DNA of 64,000 nt from Pseudomonas laurylsulfativorans (GCF_002906155.1 NZ_MUJK01000005.1:248001-312000), one strand, 5' to 3'; shown: positions 44,994 to 54,543, counted from the stretch's first letter. Notes: a model not told the origin generated them from the sequence alone. Made by a program: numbers and translations.

Positions 44994-47708
44994 ATGAACA
45001 AATCGATATTTCGGGCCAGGCTGTTTGTGCTCGCCCTAGGCACCATTTTTTCCGCCGCACTCACGCAAGCCGCAGAGCGCAACTGGTCTTTCATCTACAA
45101 CGCTGCGGGACTCATCGAATCGTCGAATGGACCCCGAACCGATGTGAACGACACCACCCACTACGAATATGATTCGAAAGGAAAGTTGGCACGCGTCATT
45201 AATGCACTCGGCCACATCACCGAGTTTTCGGATTACGACTATTTTGGTAATCCACAAACTATAGTTGACCCAAATGGGGTCGCCACAACCTTGAACTATT
45301 CGTCACAAGGTTGGGTAACATCAGTGGACACGTCCAACGGTGTCACCCGCTTCGAATACAATGCTGTAGGTGACATTATCAAGACGATCCAAGGCGATAA
45401 TAGCTGGTTGACTTACACCTGGGATGACGCAAGGCGGCTAATACGTATAACTAACAGCCTTGAGGAGAAAATCGAATTTGATCTCGATCCAATGGGAAAC
45501 CGCACAGCCATACGATTAAGTGATAGTGAGGGTAATCTAACCAAGCTACATCGAATGGTATATGACGAGCTCGGTCGCTTGCTGAAGTCTGTGGGAGCTG
45601 CTGGCCAAATCAGTAGCACTCGGTATGACTTGAATGATAATCCGACTTCCTCAACCAACCAAAATAATTACATACATACCGGATCCTATGACTCACTCGA
45701 CCGATTTGTAAAGAATACTGACCCGCTAAGCGGAATCACCCGGTTTGAATACGACGCCCAAGATAACCTCACGCAAGTCACTGACCCGCGCGAAGTTAAA
45801 ACTCGATATCAATATGATGGGCTAGGTAATCTGACGATGATAGACAGCCCTGACAGCGGAACCAGCACCTATAAATATGACACAGCTGGCAACATCATCC
45901 AAAAGACAGACGCACGCGGCGTAATCACATCTTTCACCTACGATGCCCTCAATCGTTTGACCGACCGCCGCTATCCGGCAAAACCAGAGCTGGATACTCG
46001 GTTCCACTACGACTCCATTATTACCGGCAATAAAGGTGTCGGTCGACTAACTGCTGTGGAAGATACCAACGGCACACAGAATTATGTCTATGACGCACAA
46101 GGCAACCTCACAGCCAAATTGCATGCACCACAAGAGAATAAAGCAAATCGCCTGGATAACGTGGGTTATGGGTACGATGCGGCCAATCGCCTCAATCGCA
46201 TCGACTATCCGACAGGTTTTAGCGTGGTTTATCTGCGCGACTCCACCGGTCAGGTCAATCAAGTACAAATTCGGCGCGACACAGAGGAGACCGCGACCTT
46301 AGTCAGCGACATTACGTATTTACCTTTCGGTCCACTCAAGAGTCTGACCTGGAACAACGGGACTACGCTTCGACGTACTTACGATCTGGATTATCAGCTA
46401 ACGGCACAATCCGTCGCTGGCTGGAGTACAACTTTTACCTATGATGCCATCGGAAGCATCACTAAGGTTAAAGATGGCTCGCTCGGTGAACTGAGTTATA
46501 GTTATGACGCGCTCGACCGCCTGACAGAAGAAGCAAATGTCACTAGAAAGCAAGCCTTTACTTATGATGCCGTAGGCAATCGAACCAAAAAAATCCTTTC
46601 TACTCTAGTCGAAGGCAACGTACAAAATAGTGCTGTCACGACCTACGAATATGGCGCCAGCAACAATCGCTTGATCAAAATAGACGAACATCTGATGGCC
46701 ACCGATGATGTTGGCAACCTGATCAAAGACCACTCTGATCGCCAACTCTCATACGATGAACAAAATCGTCTAAGCACAGTGGAGATTGACGGGGTAATAC
46801 TGGCTCAATTCCACTACAACGCTTTAGGTCAACGAACTCAGAAAATCACCCCGCAAGGCGTAACAACATTTCTCTATGGGCTTGGTGGTGAATTGCTGGG
46901 CGAATCACTATTTGACACCCACGGTACGAAACTTACGAGTCAGTTTTATATCTGGCTCGAAGGCTTGCCTTTGGGTGGCGTAAGCGTGAATTACGATAAG
47001 ACCGGGCTGCTTTCCAATAGCACTCTGTTTTATCTTCACAGCGACCACCTCAATACGCCACGCATCGCAACAAACACCGAGCAGGATGTAGTGTGGCAGT
47101 GGGAATCCGACGCTTTTGGCATTGGAAAAGCCGGCGGTGAGCTGACCGTTAACCTCCGTTTTCCCGGTCAGTATTACGATATTGAGAGCGGGTTATACTA
47201 TAACTACCGTCGTGATTATGAGCCAGAAACTGGCCGCTACATCCAAAGTGATCCTATTGGATTGAATGGCGGTCTAAACACCTATTCCTACGCAAATGGA
47301 AATCCCCTTAAGTACATTGATCCGACCGGGCAAAATGCTCTTCTGATAGCAGGTATCGAAGTTGGCGCGGCGGGTGGTACAGTTTTATGCCCTGGAGTAG
47401 GAACTGCCATTGGAGGGGCGATTGGTGCCGGCGTAGGTGCAGGTCTGAGTTGGTATCTTGGCACCAATTTATTCAATGAGTCTGGAACGGATGCTGAGAA
47501 GAAAAAACCAGTGGCGGGTCTTTCCGGAAAAGATGGGGCAAAAGATATACCCAGTTGGGCGAAAGGTGAGAGACCACTTAAAGGTGAATCTGGAAAAGAT
47601 TTTGCCGATCGGCTTTTAGGAGCAAAATATGGTAAAAATGATTACGACAAGGGGCCGGCATCGGAGCATAATAAAATAAGGAAGTGGGGGGATCGTGCAT
47701 TCGAGTAA
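44994..47708 (+). CDS. RHS-repeat protein with core domain and variable C-terminal tip, own signal peptide
   Basis: A 904-residue protein beginning with a Sec signal peptide (MNKSIFRARLFVLALGTIFS, cleavage near QAA-ER, about residue 29). At least fifteen YD repeats follow. The RHS-associated core runs DHLNTPRIATN (near 684) through YRRDYEPETGRYIQSDPIG to YIDPTG (near 779). Beyond it are a Gly/Ala-rich hydrophobic stretch (782-824) and a charged tip (about 840-904: ESGKDFADRLLGAKYGKNDY and EHNKIRKWGDRAFE), presumably the toxin. The ATG at 44994 has AAGGA 7 nt upstream. No PAAR or TcB motif is visible. A small candidate immunity gene follows 24 nt downstream. Confidence 0.88.
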   Translation: MNKSIFRARLFVLALGTIFSAALTQAAERNWSFIYNAAGLIESSNGPRTDVNDTTHYEYDSKGKLARVINALGHITEFSDYDYFGNPQTIVDPNGVATTLNYSSQGWVTSVDTSNGVTRFEYNAVGDIIKTIQGDNSWLTYTWDDARRLIRITNSLEEKIEFDLDPMGNRTAIRLSDSEGNLTKLHRMVYDELGRLLKSVGAAGQISSTRYDLNDNPTSSTNQNNYIHTGSYDSLDRFVKNTDPLSGITRFEYDAQDNLTQVTDPREVKTRYQYDGLGNLTMIDSPDSGTSTYKYDTAGNIIQKTDARGVITSFTYDALNRLTDRRYPAKPELDTRFHYDSIITGNKGVGRLTAVEDTNGTQNYVYDAQGNLTAKLHAPQENKANRLDNVGYGYDAANRLNRIDYPTGFSVVYLRDSTGQVNQVQIRRDTEETATLVSDITYLPFGPLKSLTWNNGTTLRRTYDLDYQLTAQSVAGWSTTFTYDAIGSITKVKDGSLGELSYSYDALDRLTEEANVTRKQAFTYDAVGNRTKKILSTLVEGNVQNSAVTTYEYGASNNRLIKIDEHLMATDDVGNLIKDHSDRQLSYDEQNRLSTVEIDGVILAQFHYNALGQRTQKITPQGVTTFLYGLGGELLGESLFDTHGTKLTSQFYIWLEGLPLGGVSVNYDKTGLLSNSTLFYLHSDHLNTPRIATNTEQDVVWQWESDAFGIGKAGGELTVNLRFPGQYYDIESGLYYNYRRDYEPETGRYIQSDPIGLNGGLNTYSYANGNPLKYIDPTGQNALLIAGIEVGAAGGTVLCPGVGTAIGGAIGAGVGAGLSWYLGTNLFNESGTDAEKKKPVAGLSGKDGAKDIPSWAKGERPLKGESGKDFADRLLGAKYGKNDYDKGPASEHNKIRKWGDRAFE

Positions 47709-47732
47709 CCATTTAATTGTGGAGATCGCAGT

Positions 47733-47975
47733 ATGAGCATTGTTTATATAGTCACGCACACGCATGAGCTACCAAGCGGCAATGAAGATATTAAATTTAT
47801 CGGCGTCTATGACTCTCAGGAATCGGCTGAGGAAGCTGTAAAAAGAGCATGTCTTAAGGCTGGATTCTCTGAGACCCAGGATGGCTTCTTTATTGAAAGC
47901 TATCAGCTAGGCAAAGACCATTGGACAGATGGTTTTTTTACCTATATGCCAAGTAACGATATTAAAAGCAAATGA
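47733..47975 (+). CDS. Small cytoplasmic protein, candidate immunity protein
   Basis: An 80-residue protein, acidic, without signal peptide (VYIVTHTHELPSGNEDIKFI, then KDHWTDGFFTY). It starts 24 nt after the RHS stop codon with a GGAG ribosome site. Position, size and acidity match immunity proteins of RHS/CDI toxins. The HTHELPSGNEDIK...DHWTDGF pattern resembles DUF7336 proteins, which I recall beside similar C-terminal tips; this assignment needs a profile search. Confidence 0.8.
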   Translation: MSIVYIVTHTHELPSGNEDIKFIGVYDSQESAEEAVKRACLKAGFSETQDGFFIESYQLGKDHWTDGFFTYMPSNDIKSK

Positions 47976-48117
47976 ACCATGATCTATACATCGCTGAAGC
48001 AGGTAAAAAAATTTCAAACCTACCGTAAAAACTAGCGGAAGGTCTAGTATCTCATGAACACTGATGCAATTTGCAACCTAATCAATAGAGAATTAATGAT
48101 GAAGGAAAGCTCTTTGG

Positions 48118-48648
48118 GTGCATACCATTAATTTCAAGACCAAGGCAACAAAATCAACATTGGTCGTTTTGACGCTTATATTTTTTACGGCCATTATGAT
48201 CAAATATCAAAAACCGGTGGACATTGAGCGTGCCTGCAAAGAGGCCTCACCGTCGCTAGCAAACCAAATAAACAGTTGCAGTTTAGTTGATCACGCTTTG
48301 AAACATCTTAAGTCGAATGGCTATGATCCTGTTCTGATCGAAAACACTAGGCAAAGTGGCAGATTACTTAGGGCAAAATTTCATCTACAAATATTTGAAA
48401 TAGACAACTACAGAATAAATGATGATCAAATTATTGGAACCGCCCAGCTTAGTTTCATTAACGGAAGATTGTCATCTATAACCTTCTTCCCTACATCAAC
48501 AGACTCGATATTCAACCTGTATCCAGAAAACTCGTCGAAAGCGATAACAGTCAGGCACGCAACCAATTACCAGGGAAAGAGATATATTTCATGGCCAAAC
48601 AATTACCTAGAAGCTTATATTACATGGTGGATATCAAGATATCCATAG
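48118..48648 (+). CDS. Unknown membrane-anchored protein, 176 residues
   Basis: Not recognised. A single N-terminal hydrophobic helix (about 14-27, LVVLTLIFFTAIMI) suggests a membrane anchor with the remainder outside the cytoplasm. The start is a GTG at 48118, with AAGGA about 11 nt before; no better start is available without losing the helix. The gene is strongly AT-rich, like the rest of the island. It lies 142 nt after the candidate immunity gene. It may be another cargo or immunity gene of the RHS locus. Confidence 0.6.
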   Translation: MHTINFKTKATKSTLVVLTLIFFTAIMIKYQKPVDIERACKEASPSLANQINSCSLVDHALKHLKSNGYDPVLIENTRQSGRLLRAKFHLQIFEIDNYRINDDQIIGTAQLSFINGRLSSITFFPTSTDSIFNLYPENSSKAITVRHATNYQGKRYISWPNNYLEAYITWWISRYP

Positions 48649-48751
48649 CTCTGTAATCGATCAACACAATCTTACAAGATCGCTCTAACTTATTATTCAC
48701 AATCCAGTCAGGCTTGGTAAATTGATTGCGCAGGAAGCAACTAACTTAACT

Positions 48752-49066
48752 ATGACCATTACAACCAAAGACTGGACCGCACAAATTGACCGCATGCCCG
48801 GCGCGGCTTCTTTCCGCACATTTGGCACGGTAACCGTTAACAACTCTGGCATTACGCCGAGGCTGGTAATGAGCGAGATACAGGACAAGTCTTTTGATTT
48901 GCGACTCGACCTGGAACTTGAAACAACCCACGAAATTGCATTGCAAGTCCTGACAGACAAGTTCGTCGAATATAAAAAAATGGGGCCATCCAGCGTCACC
49001 GGTGTCAGTATCTTTTTCGAAGGAAAGTTACTGCACCATATTGATAAAGTACTGATCACCGATTAA
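48752..49066 (+). CDS. Unknown small protein, 104 residues
   Basis: Not recognised with certainty. A beta-rich cytoplasmic protein (TITTKDWTAQIDRMPGAASF, then TVTVNNSGITPRLVMSEIQD). I chose the ATG at 48752; a TTG at 48722 is in frame. GC content rises towards the core value here, and the gene ends just before a terminator at the island edge. It could be resident Pseudomonas DNA rather than part of the island. Confidence 0.6.
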   Translation: MTITTKDWTAQIDRMPGAASFRTFGTVTVNNSGITPRLVMSEIQDKSFDLRLDLELETTHEIALQVLTDKFVEYKKMGPSSVTGVSIFFEGKLLHHIDKVLITD

Positions 49067-49089
49067 AGAACTACCTGCTGCAAACTTCT

Positions 49090-49112
49090 CGTCAGACCGC
49101 CATGGTCTGACG
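49090..49112. terminator. Hairpin between convergent genes at the island's right edge
   Basis: CGTCAGACC-GCCAT-GGTCTGACG forms a 9-bp stem between the 104-residue gene and the convergent GGDEF/EAL gene. T-runs are short. Confidence 0.65.
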
Positions 49113-49126
49113 GGAAGCCATTTCGG

Positions 49127-51997
49127 TCAATCCACACCATTCTCTCGCAGCAGAACAGCCAGGAACCGCGCCTCGACCGGCCGACTGATCAGATAACCTT
49201 GCACCTCATCGCAGCGCTCAGCCTTGAGAAACTCAAGCTGCTCCTGGTGTTCCACCCCTTCCGCGACGACCTTCAGCGACAAGCCATGGGCCATGGCAAT
49301 GATCGCCCGGGTGATCGCGGCATCTTCGGTGCCCTCGCCCAATCCGCGGATAAACGCCTGGTCGATCTTCACGTAGTCCACCGGAATGCGTTTGAGGTAG
49401 CTCAAAGACGAATACCCGGTGCCAAAATCATCGATCGCCAGTTTCACCCCGAGATCACGCAACTGCTGGAAAGTCGCGATGATGTGTTCCACGCTGTCCA
49501 GCAACTGACTTTCGGTTAGCTCCAGCTCCAGGTAGCGTGGCTCCAGCCCGGTTTCTTCCAGCACTTGACGCACCAGGCTGACGAGTTTGCCCTGGCGCAA
49601 TTGATGCACCGACAGATTGACCGACACCCGAATCGCTTCAAGCCCCTGCCGTTGCCACTCACAGGCTTGCCAGCAGGCCTGACGCAGCACGAACTCACCG
49701 ATCGGGCCGATCAATCCGGTTTCTTCAGCCAGACCGATGAAGTCCCCCGGCGGCACGCGCCCCATGGTCGGATGATCCCAGCGCACCAGCGCCTCGGCAG
49801 CATTCAGCTTGCCGGTGGCGAGGCACAGCTTGGGTTGGTAGAACACCTTCAACTGCTTCTCTTCGATGGCTTTACGCAGTTGGTTTTCCAGTTGCAAACG
49901 TTCCAGTGTGCTGGCTTGCAGGCTGTCGGTGTAGAACTGGAAGTTGTTGCCACCCAAATGTTTGGCGTGCTGCATGGCCATGTTCGATTGACTGACCAAC
50001 GCGGAAATTTCCCGCGCGCTCTCCGGCAACAAGCTGATCCCCATCGATGCACTGACCACCAGCTCATGCCCGTCAATGGTCACCGGCAAACGCAACTTGC
50101 TCGCCAGACGAGTCGCCACCCGGGCCAGGCTGGAAAGGTTGCCGTAGGAGTTGAACAGCACGGCAAACTCATCACCGGAAAGGCGCGCGATGGTGTCTGC
50201 TTCAGGCAATGCATTGACCAGTCGCCGGGCCATTTTCTGCAACAACTGGTCGGCGACTTCATGCCCCAGGCTGTCGTTGAGTTGCTTGAACCGATCGAGA
50301 TTGATGTGCAGCAACGCCAGGCTACGATACCCGCCCTGTCGCACTCGCTGATGAGCCTCGCTGAGACGTTCGCGAAACATCGCGCGGTTGGCCAGGCCGG
50401 TAAGCTCGTCGTAATGGGTCAGATAACGCATGCGCTCTTCGGACTCTCGACGAGCGGAGAGATCAGCGAAGAAGCCCACAATATGGCTCACATTTCCCCG
50501 CGTATCGCGCACAGCATTCAGTTGCAGCCATTGCGGATACATCTCGCCGTTCTTGCGGGTTTCCACCAATTCGCCCTGCCAACTGCCTTCCTGCTCCAGC
50601 GCCTGATGTATGGCGGCGTAATGCCGACGCGCATCACGACTGCATGGCAGCTCAACGACATTGCGCCCAATCATGTCCTCGATGTCATAACCGGTCACCC
50701 GACTGAAGGCTTGATTGATCGCGATCAGGGCGTAGTTCGGATCGAAAATCACGATCCCCTCGCTGGCCGCCTCGAACACGGTCGCCGCCAGTTGCCGCTG
50801 CTCTTCCAGACCTTTGCTGACACTGATGTCGCGACGAGTACCAACCATGCGAATCACCCTGCCGTTTTCGGCACGCTCGACCGCCCTCCCGCGGTCCTCG
50901 ATCCAGACCCAGTGGCCGTCGCCATGGCGCACGCGATACTCGATTTGATAGTCCTCGGTACGGCCCTTCAAATGCTCGACCAGCGCCCTTTTCAGCGCAG
51001 GAAGATCCTCGGGGTGAAGACGCGGCTTGAGGTGGCGCAGTAGCGCCGTGACCTGCTCCGGCTCCAGACCGAACAATTCCTGAATCTGCGTGTGATGGAC
51101 TTCGTCGGTTTGCAGATTCCAGTCCCACAACCCCAGCTCGCTGGCCTTCAATGCCAGCGCCAGGCGTGCCTCGCTCTTGCTCAGCGCCTGGTTGGCGGCG
51201 TCCAGTTCCAGGCTGCGTTGAGCAACGCGGTTTTCCAGGTCGACCTGTATCTCTCGCAATTCGTTGTCGGCGCGTCGGCGCTGTTCAATCTCCTTGGCCA
51301 GCTTTTGATTGAGCTGATCACTGCAGTTTTGCGCCTGTTGCAGATGCTCGATCAGTGCCTGATTCTGAAAGCGGCGCATCAAGCCCCGATCGATCAATCG
51401 ATTGACCTGCCAGGCAACCACGCTCAATGCACCGAGCAGGATCAGCCCGAACCAGCCCCAACCCTGCTGCTGTTCGTCCTCCCCAAAAAACATATAGGCG
51501 ATGGCCGGCAACAGGCAGGGCAAGGTGAAAGACAGAAAGGCCGGCAAACTGACCGCATAAGCCACGCTGGCTGAGAGCGCAGCAGCACCGATGAGACCGA
51601 AGACCCAGGCTTGCTGAATGAAGTTGTCGGCGGGAACCAGGGCGATGCCGGCACCGGCAAGGGTCAGACCGGTGAGGCCGGAGCCCAGCCAAAACATCCG
51701 TCGCCAAATGGGGTGGGCCTGACGATTGGGAATGGCCGAATCGAAGGCTGCGACCTGAATCACCCGCAATGCCACCAAAGACAACAACCACACCAGCCAG
51801 ACACTGACCAGGAAATAGCGCTGCGGGCTCCAGAGCAAACCGGCACAGACCAGGCCATTGATCAGCATGAACAACGTGGGCAGCAGCGAGCCTTGATACA
51901 GCAGGCGCGTGCGTTCGACCGCCATTTCCATGGCGTACTGTTTACGGATCACCCGGGGCTCCACAGTGGGGCCCGACAGGTCGAAGCTGAGGGTCAT
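49127..51997 (-). CDS. Membrane PAS-PAS-GGDEF-EAL protein (c-di-GMP turnover)
   Basis: A 956-residue inner-membrane signalling protein. Several N-terminal membrane helices (about 30-210) are followed by a coiled coil, two PAS domains (about 270-380 and 395-510), GGDEF (about 525-680) and EAL (about 700-950). The GGDEF site reads SGDEF (ARLSGDEFAVLF), a variant that may still be active. The EAL site appears complete: EALVRW, LELTES, DDFGTGYSSL, KIDQAFI, AEGVE and QGYL. It probably degrades c-di-GMP under sensory control. I chose the ATG at 51997. The gene is monocistronic and divergent from uvrD. Confidence 0.93.
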   Translation of the reverse strand: MTLSFDLSGPTVEPRVIRKQYAMEMAVERTRLLYQGSLLPTLFMLINGLVCAGLLWSPQRYFLVSVWLVWLLSLVALRVIQVAAFDSAIPNRQAHPIWRRMFWLGSGLTGLTLAGAGIALVPADNFIQQAWVFGLIGAAALSASVAYAVSLPAFLSFTLPCLLPAIAYMFFGEDEQQQGWGWFGLILLGALSVVAWQVNRLIDRGLMRRFQNQALIEHLQQAQNCSDQLNQKLAKEIEQRRRADNELREIQVDLENRVAQRSLELDAANQALSKSEARLALALKASELGLWDWNLQTDEVHHTQIQELFGLEPEQVTALLRHLKPRLHPEDLPALKRALVEHLKGRTEDYQIEYRVRHGDGHWVWIEDRGRAVERAENGRVIRMVGTRRDISVSKGLEEQRQLAATVFEAASEGIVIFDPNYALIAINQAFSRVTGYDIEDMIGRNVVELPCSRDARRHYAAIHQALEQEGSWQGELVETRKNGEMYPQWLQLNAVRDTRGNVSHIVGFFADLSARRESEERMRYLTHYDELTGLANRAMFRERLSEAHQRVRQGGYRSLALLHINLDRFKQLNDSLGHEVADQLLQKMARRLVNALPEADTIARLSGDEFAVLFNSYGNLSSLARVATRLASKLRLPVTIDGHELVVSASMGISLLPESAREISALVSQSNMAMQHAKHLGGNNFQFYTDSLQASTLERLQLENQLRKAIEEKQLKVFYQPKLCLATGKLNAAEALVRWDHPTMGRVPPGDFIGLAEETGLIGPIGEFVLRQACWQACEWQRQGLEAIRVSVNLSVHQLRQGKLVSLVRQVLEETGLEPRYLELELTESQLLDSVEHIIATFQQLRDLGVKLAIDDFGTGYSSLSYLKRIPVDYVKIDQAFIRGLGEGTEDAAITRAIIAMAHGLSLKVVAEGVEHQEQLEFLKAERCDEVQGYLISRPVEARFLAVLLRENGVD

Positions 51998-52253
51998 AGG
52001 CGATGTTCTTGTTCTTATAATGATGAGCATGTGCCCGAAACTGCTCGGAGCATACACAAGCAATTGCCCGGACCAAACTGCTGCTGATCAATAAATCGCC
52101 AAATTTTTCAGCCGCCGACGCCACTGAAAATGCTGAAGGCAAGCTCCGCCAACGCCTGCAGCCGATGACTGACCGGTCGTCCTTCGCATAACTTTCATCG
52201 GTTAAAGCGAAGCGGGGTTTGCCCGGTGTGTCGCGGCCCCCTAGAATGCCCCG

Positions 52254-54437
52254 ATGCGCGATGATCTCTCCCTTCTGCTGAACTCTCTCAACGATGCCCA
52301 ACGCCAGGCCGTAGCGGCCCCCGTGGGTCGTCAGTTGGTCCTGGCCGGTGCTGGTTCCGGTAAAACCCGAGTGCTGGTGCACCGTATCGCCTGGCTGATC
52401 CAGGTCGAAAACGCCTCGCCCCACTCCATCCTGTCGGTGACTTTCACCAACAAGGCAGCTGCCGAGATGCGCCAGCGCATCGAGCAGTTGATGGGTATCA
52501 ACCCGGCCGGCATGTGGGTCGGCACATTCCACGGCCTGGCGCACCGCTTGTTGCGGGCGCACTGGCAGGAAGCGGGCTTAAGCCAGACCTTCCAGATTCT
52601 CGACAGCGATGACCAGCAACGGCTGGTCAAGCGGGTGATCCGCGAGCTCGGCCTGGACGAACAGCGCTGGCCGGCCCGTCAGGCCCAATGGTTCATCAAT
52701 GGCCAGAAAGACGAAGGCCTGCGTCCACAACACATTCAAGCCAGTGGTGACCTGTTCCTGGCGACCATGCGCGGCATCTATGAGGCCTACGAGGCCGCCT
52801 GCTTGCGCGCCGGCGTCATCGACTTCTCCGAATTGCTGTTGCGCGCCCTCGATTTGTGGCGCGATCACCCGGGCCTGCTTGCTCACTATCAAAAACGCTT
52901 CCGGCACATCCTGGTGGACGAGTTCCAGGACACCAACGCCGTGCAATACGCCTGGCTGCGCCTGCTGGCCAAGGGCGGTGACAGCCTGATGGTGGTGGGC
53001 GACGATGACCAGTCGATCTACGGCTGGCGTGGCGCGAAAATCGAGAATATCTACCAGTATTCCGAAGACTTCCCGGACGCCGAAACCATTCGCCTGGAGC
53101 AAAACTATCGCTCTACCGCCGGCATCCTCAAGGCTGCCAATGCCTTGATCGCCAACAACACCGGGCGCCTGGGCAAAGAGCTGTGGACAGACGGCGGCGA
53201 CGGCGAAGCGATCAACCTGTACGCCGCTTTCAACGAACACGACGAAGCACGCTACGTGGTGGAAACCATCGAAAGTGCGCTGAAAACCGGCTTGTCTCGC
53301 AGCGATATCGCGATTTTGTATCGCTCCAACGCCCAATCGCGGGTACTGGAAGAAGCCTTGCTGCGCGAGCGCATTCCATACCGTATCTATGGCGGCCAGC
53401 GCTTCTTCGAACGCGCCGAAATCAAAAATGCCATGGCTTACCTGCGGTTGCTCGAAGGCCGTGGTAACGATGCCGCGCTTGAACGGGTCATCAACGTACC
53501 GGCCCGTGGCATCGGCGAGAAAACCGTCGAAGCGATCCGCGACCATGCGCGCCACAGCGATGTGTCGATGTGGGAAGCGATGCGCCAACTGGTGGCCAAC
53601 AAAGGCCTGACCGGTCGTGCGGCCGGCGCCTTGGGCGCGTTTATCGAGCTGATCGAGAATCTCGCCGCCAAGTGCATGGAAATGCCGCTGCACCTGATGA
53701 CCCAGACCGTCATCGAGCAGTCGGGGCTGATCGCCTATCACGAAGCGGAAAAAGGCGAGAAAGGCCAGGCCCGGGTAGAAAACCTTGAGGAACTGGTCAG
53801 CGCTGCGCGCAACTTCGAAAACAGCGAAGAAGACGAGGACCTGACGCCCTTGGCAGCGTTCCTCGGTCACGCGTCGCTGGAAGCCGGCGATACCCAGGCC
53901 GACGAGCACGAAGACAGCATCCAACTGATGACCCTGCACAGCGCCAAAGGCCTGGAGTTCCCTTACGTGTTCCTGGTGGGCATGGAGGAAGGACTGTTCC
54001 CGCACAAGATGAGCCTGGAAGAACCTGGCCGCCTTGAGGAAGAACGTCGTCTGGCCTACGTCGGCATCACCCGGGCCATGCAAAACCTGGTGATGACCTA
54101 TGCCGAAACCCGGCGCCTGTATGGCAGCGAGACCTACAACAAGGTGTCGCGTTTCGTACGCGAAGTGCCCAAAGGCCTGATTCAGGAAGTACGGTTGTCC
54201 AACAGCGTCAGCCGTCCGTTTGGTGGCAACCAGTCGATGAGTGGCAGCAGCCTGTTCAGCGGCAGCGAAATTCCACAGACCGGTTTCAGCCTCGGCCAGA
54301 CTGTCCGCCACTCGGTGTTCGGCGATGGCGTGATCCTCAACTTCGAAGGCGCCGGGGCCCAGGCCCGGGTGCAGGTGAACTTCAGCGAAGGCAGCAAATG
54401 GTTGATGCTGGGGTATGCGAAACTGGAAGCAATCTAG
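52254..54437 (+). CDS. uvrD: DNA helicase II UvrD
   Basis: UvrD is the 3'-5' superfamily 1 helicase of nucleotide-excision and mismatch repair. The 727 residues have Walker A AGAGSGKT (31-38), VDEFQDTN, the GDDDQSIYGWRGA motif III, RLEQNYRST motif IV, LMTLHSAKGLEFPYVFLVGMEEGLFPH and VGITRA. The C-terminal tudor-like tail GQTVRHSVFGDGVILNFEG is present. It is probably monocistronic, with a REP doublet after the stop codon. No clear LexA box was seen upstream. Confidence 0.97.
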   Translation: MRDDLSLLLNSLNDAQRQAVAAPVGRQLVLAGAGSGKTRVLVHRIAWLIQVENASPHSILSVTFTNKAAAEMRQRIEQLMGINPAGMWVGTFHGLAHRLLRAHWQEAGLSQTFQILDSDDQQRLVKRVIRELGLDEQRWPARQAQWFINGQKDEGLRPQHIQASGDLFLATMRGIYEAYEAACLRAGVIDFSELLLRALDLWRDHPGLLAHYQKRFRHILVDEFQDTNAVQYAWLRLLAKGGDSLMVVGDDDQSIYGWRGAKIENIYQYSEDFPDAETIRLEQNYRSTAGILKAANALIANNTGRLGKELWTDGGDGEAINLYAAFNEHDEARYVVETIESALKTGLSRSDIAILYRSNAQSRVLEEALLRERIPYRIYGGQRFFERAEIKNAMAYLRLLEGRGNDAALERVINVPARGIGEKTVEAIRDHARHSDVSMWEAMRQLVANKGLTGRAAGALGAFIELIENLAAKCMEMPLHLMTQTVIEQSGLIAYHEAEKGEKGQARVENLEELVSAARNFENSEEDEDLTPLAAFLGHASLEAGDTQADEHEDSIQLMTLHSAKGLEFPYVFLVGMEEGLFPHKMSLEEPGRLEEERRLAYVGITRAMQNLVMTYAETRRLYGSETYNKVSRFVREVPKGLIQEVRLSNSVSRPFGGNQSMSGSSLFSGSEIPQTGFSLGQTVRHSVFGDGVILNFEGAGAQARVQVNFSEGSKWLMLGYAKLEAI

Positions 54438-54443
54438 CTTTTC

Positions 54444-54543
54444 TGTAGGAGCGAGCTTGCTCGCGATGGTCGTCAACGATAACGCGGCAAGCCTGGCACC
54501 GCGCCGCGTTCTCGGGCTCATCGCGGGCAAGCCCGCTCCCACA
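54444..54543. repeat. REP doublet (GCTTGCTCGCGA family)
   Basis: TGTAGGAGCGAGCTTGCTCG and the complementary CGGGCAAGCCCGCTCCCACA are inverted about 45 bp apart between uvrD and the EamA-like gene. The left copy begins TGTAGGAGC, a mixture of the two main families. Confidence 0.85.

Noticed and set aside
43459..47708. Type VI secretion cargo
   Set aside because: Both RHS proteins begin with Sec signal peptides and there is no PAAR, VgrG, EagR or DUF4123-type adaptor gene in the window.
48697..49059. A 120-codon open frame on the minus strand over the 104-residue island-edge gene
   Set aside because: The plus-strand frame has a better start and more natural composition; the minus frame is Ser-rich without family resemblance.
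52064..52253. LexA box before uvrD
   Set aside because: No CTG-N10-CAG site with good flanks was found in the divergent gap.
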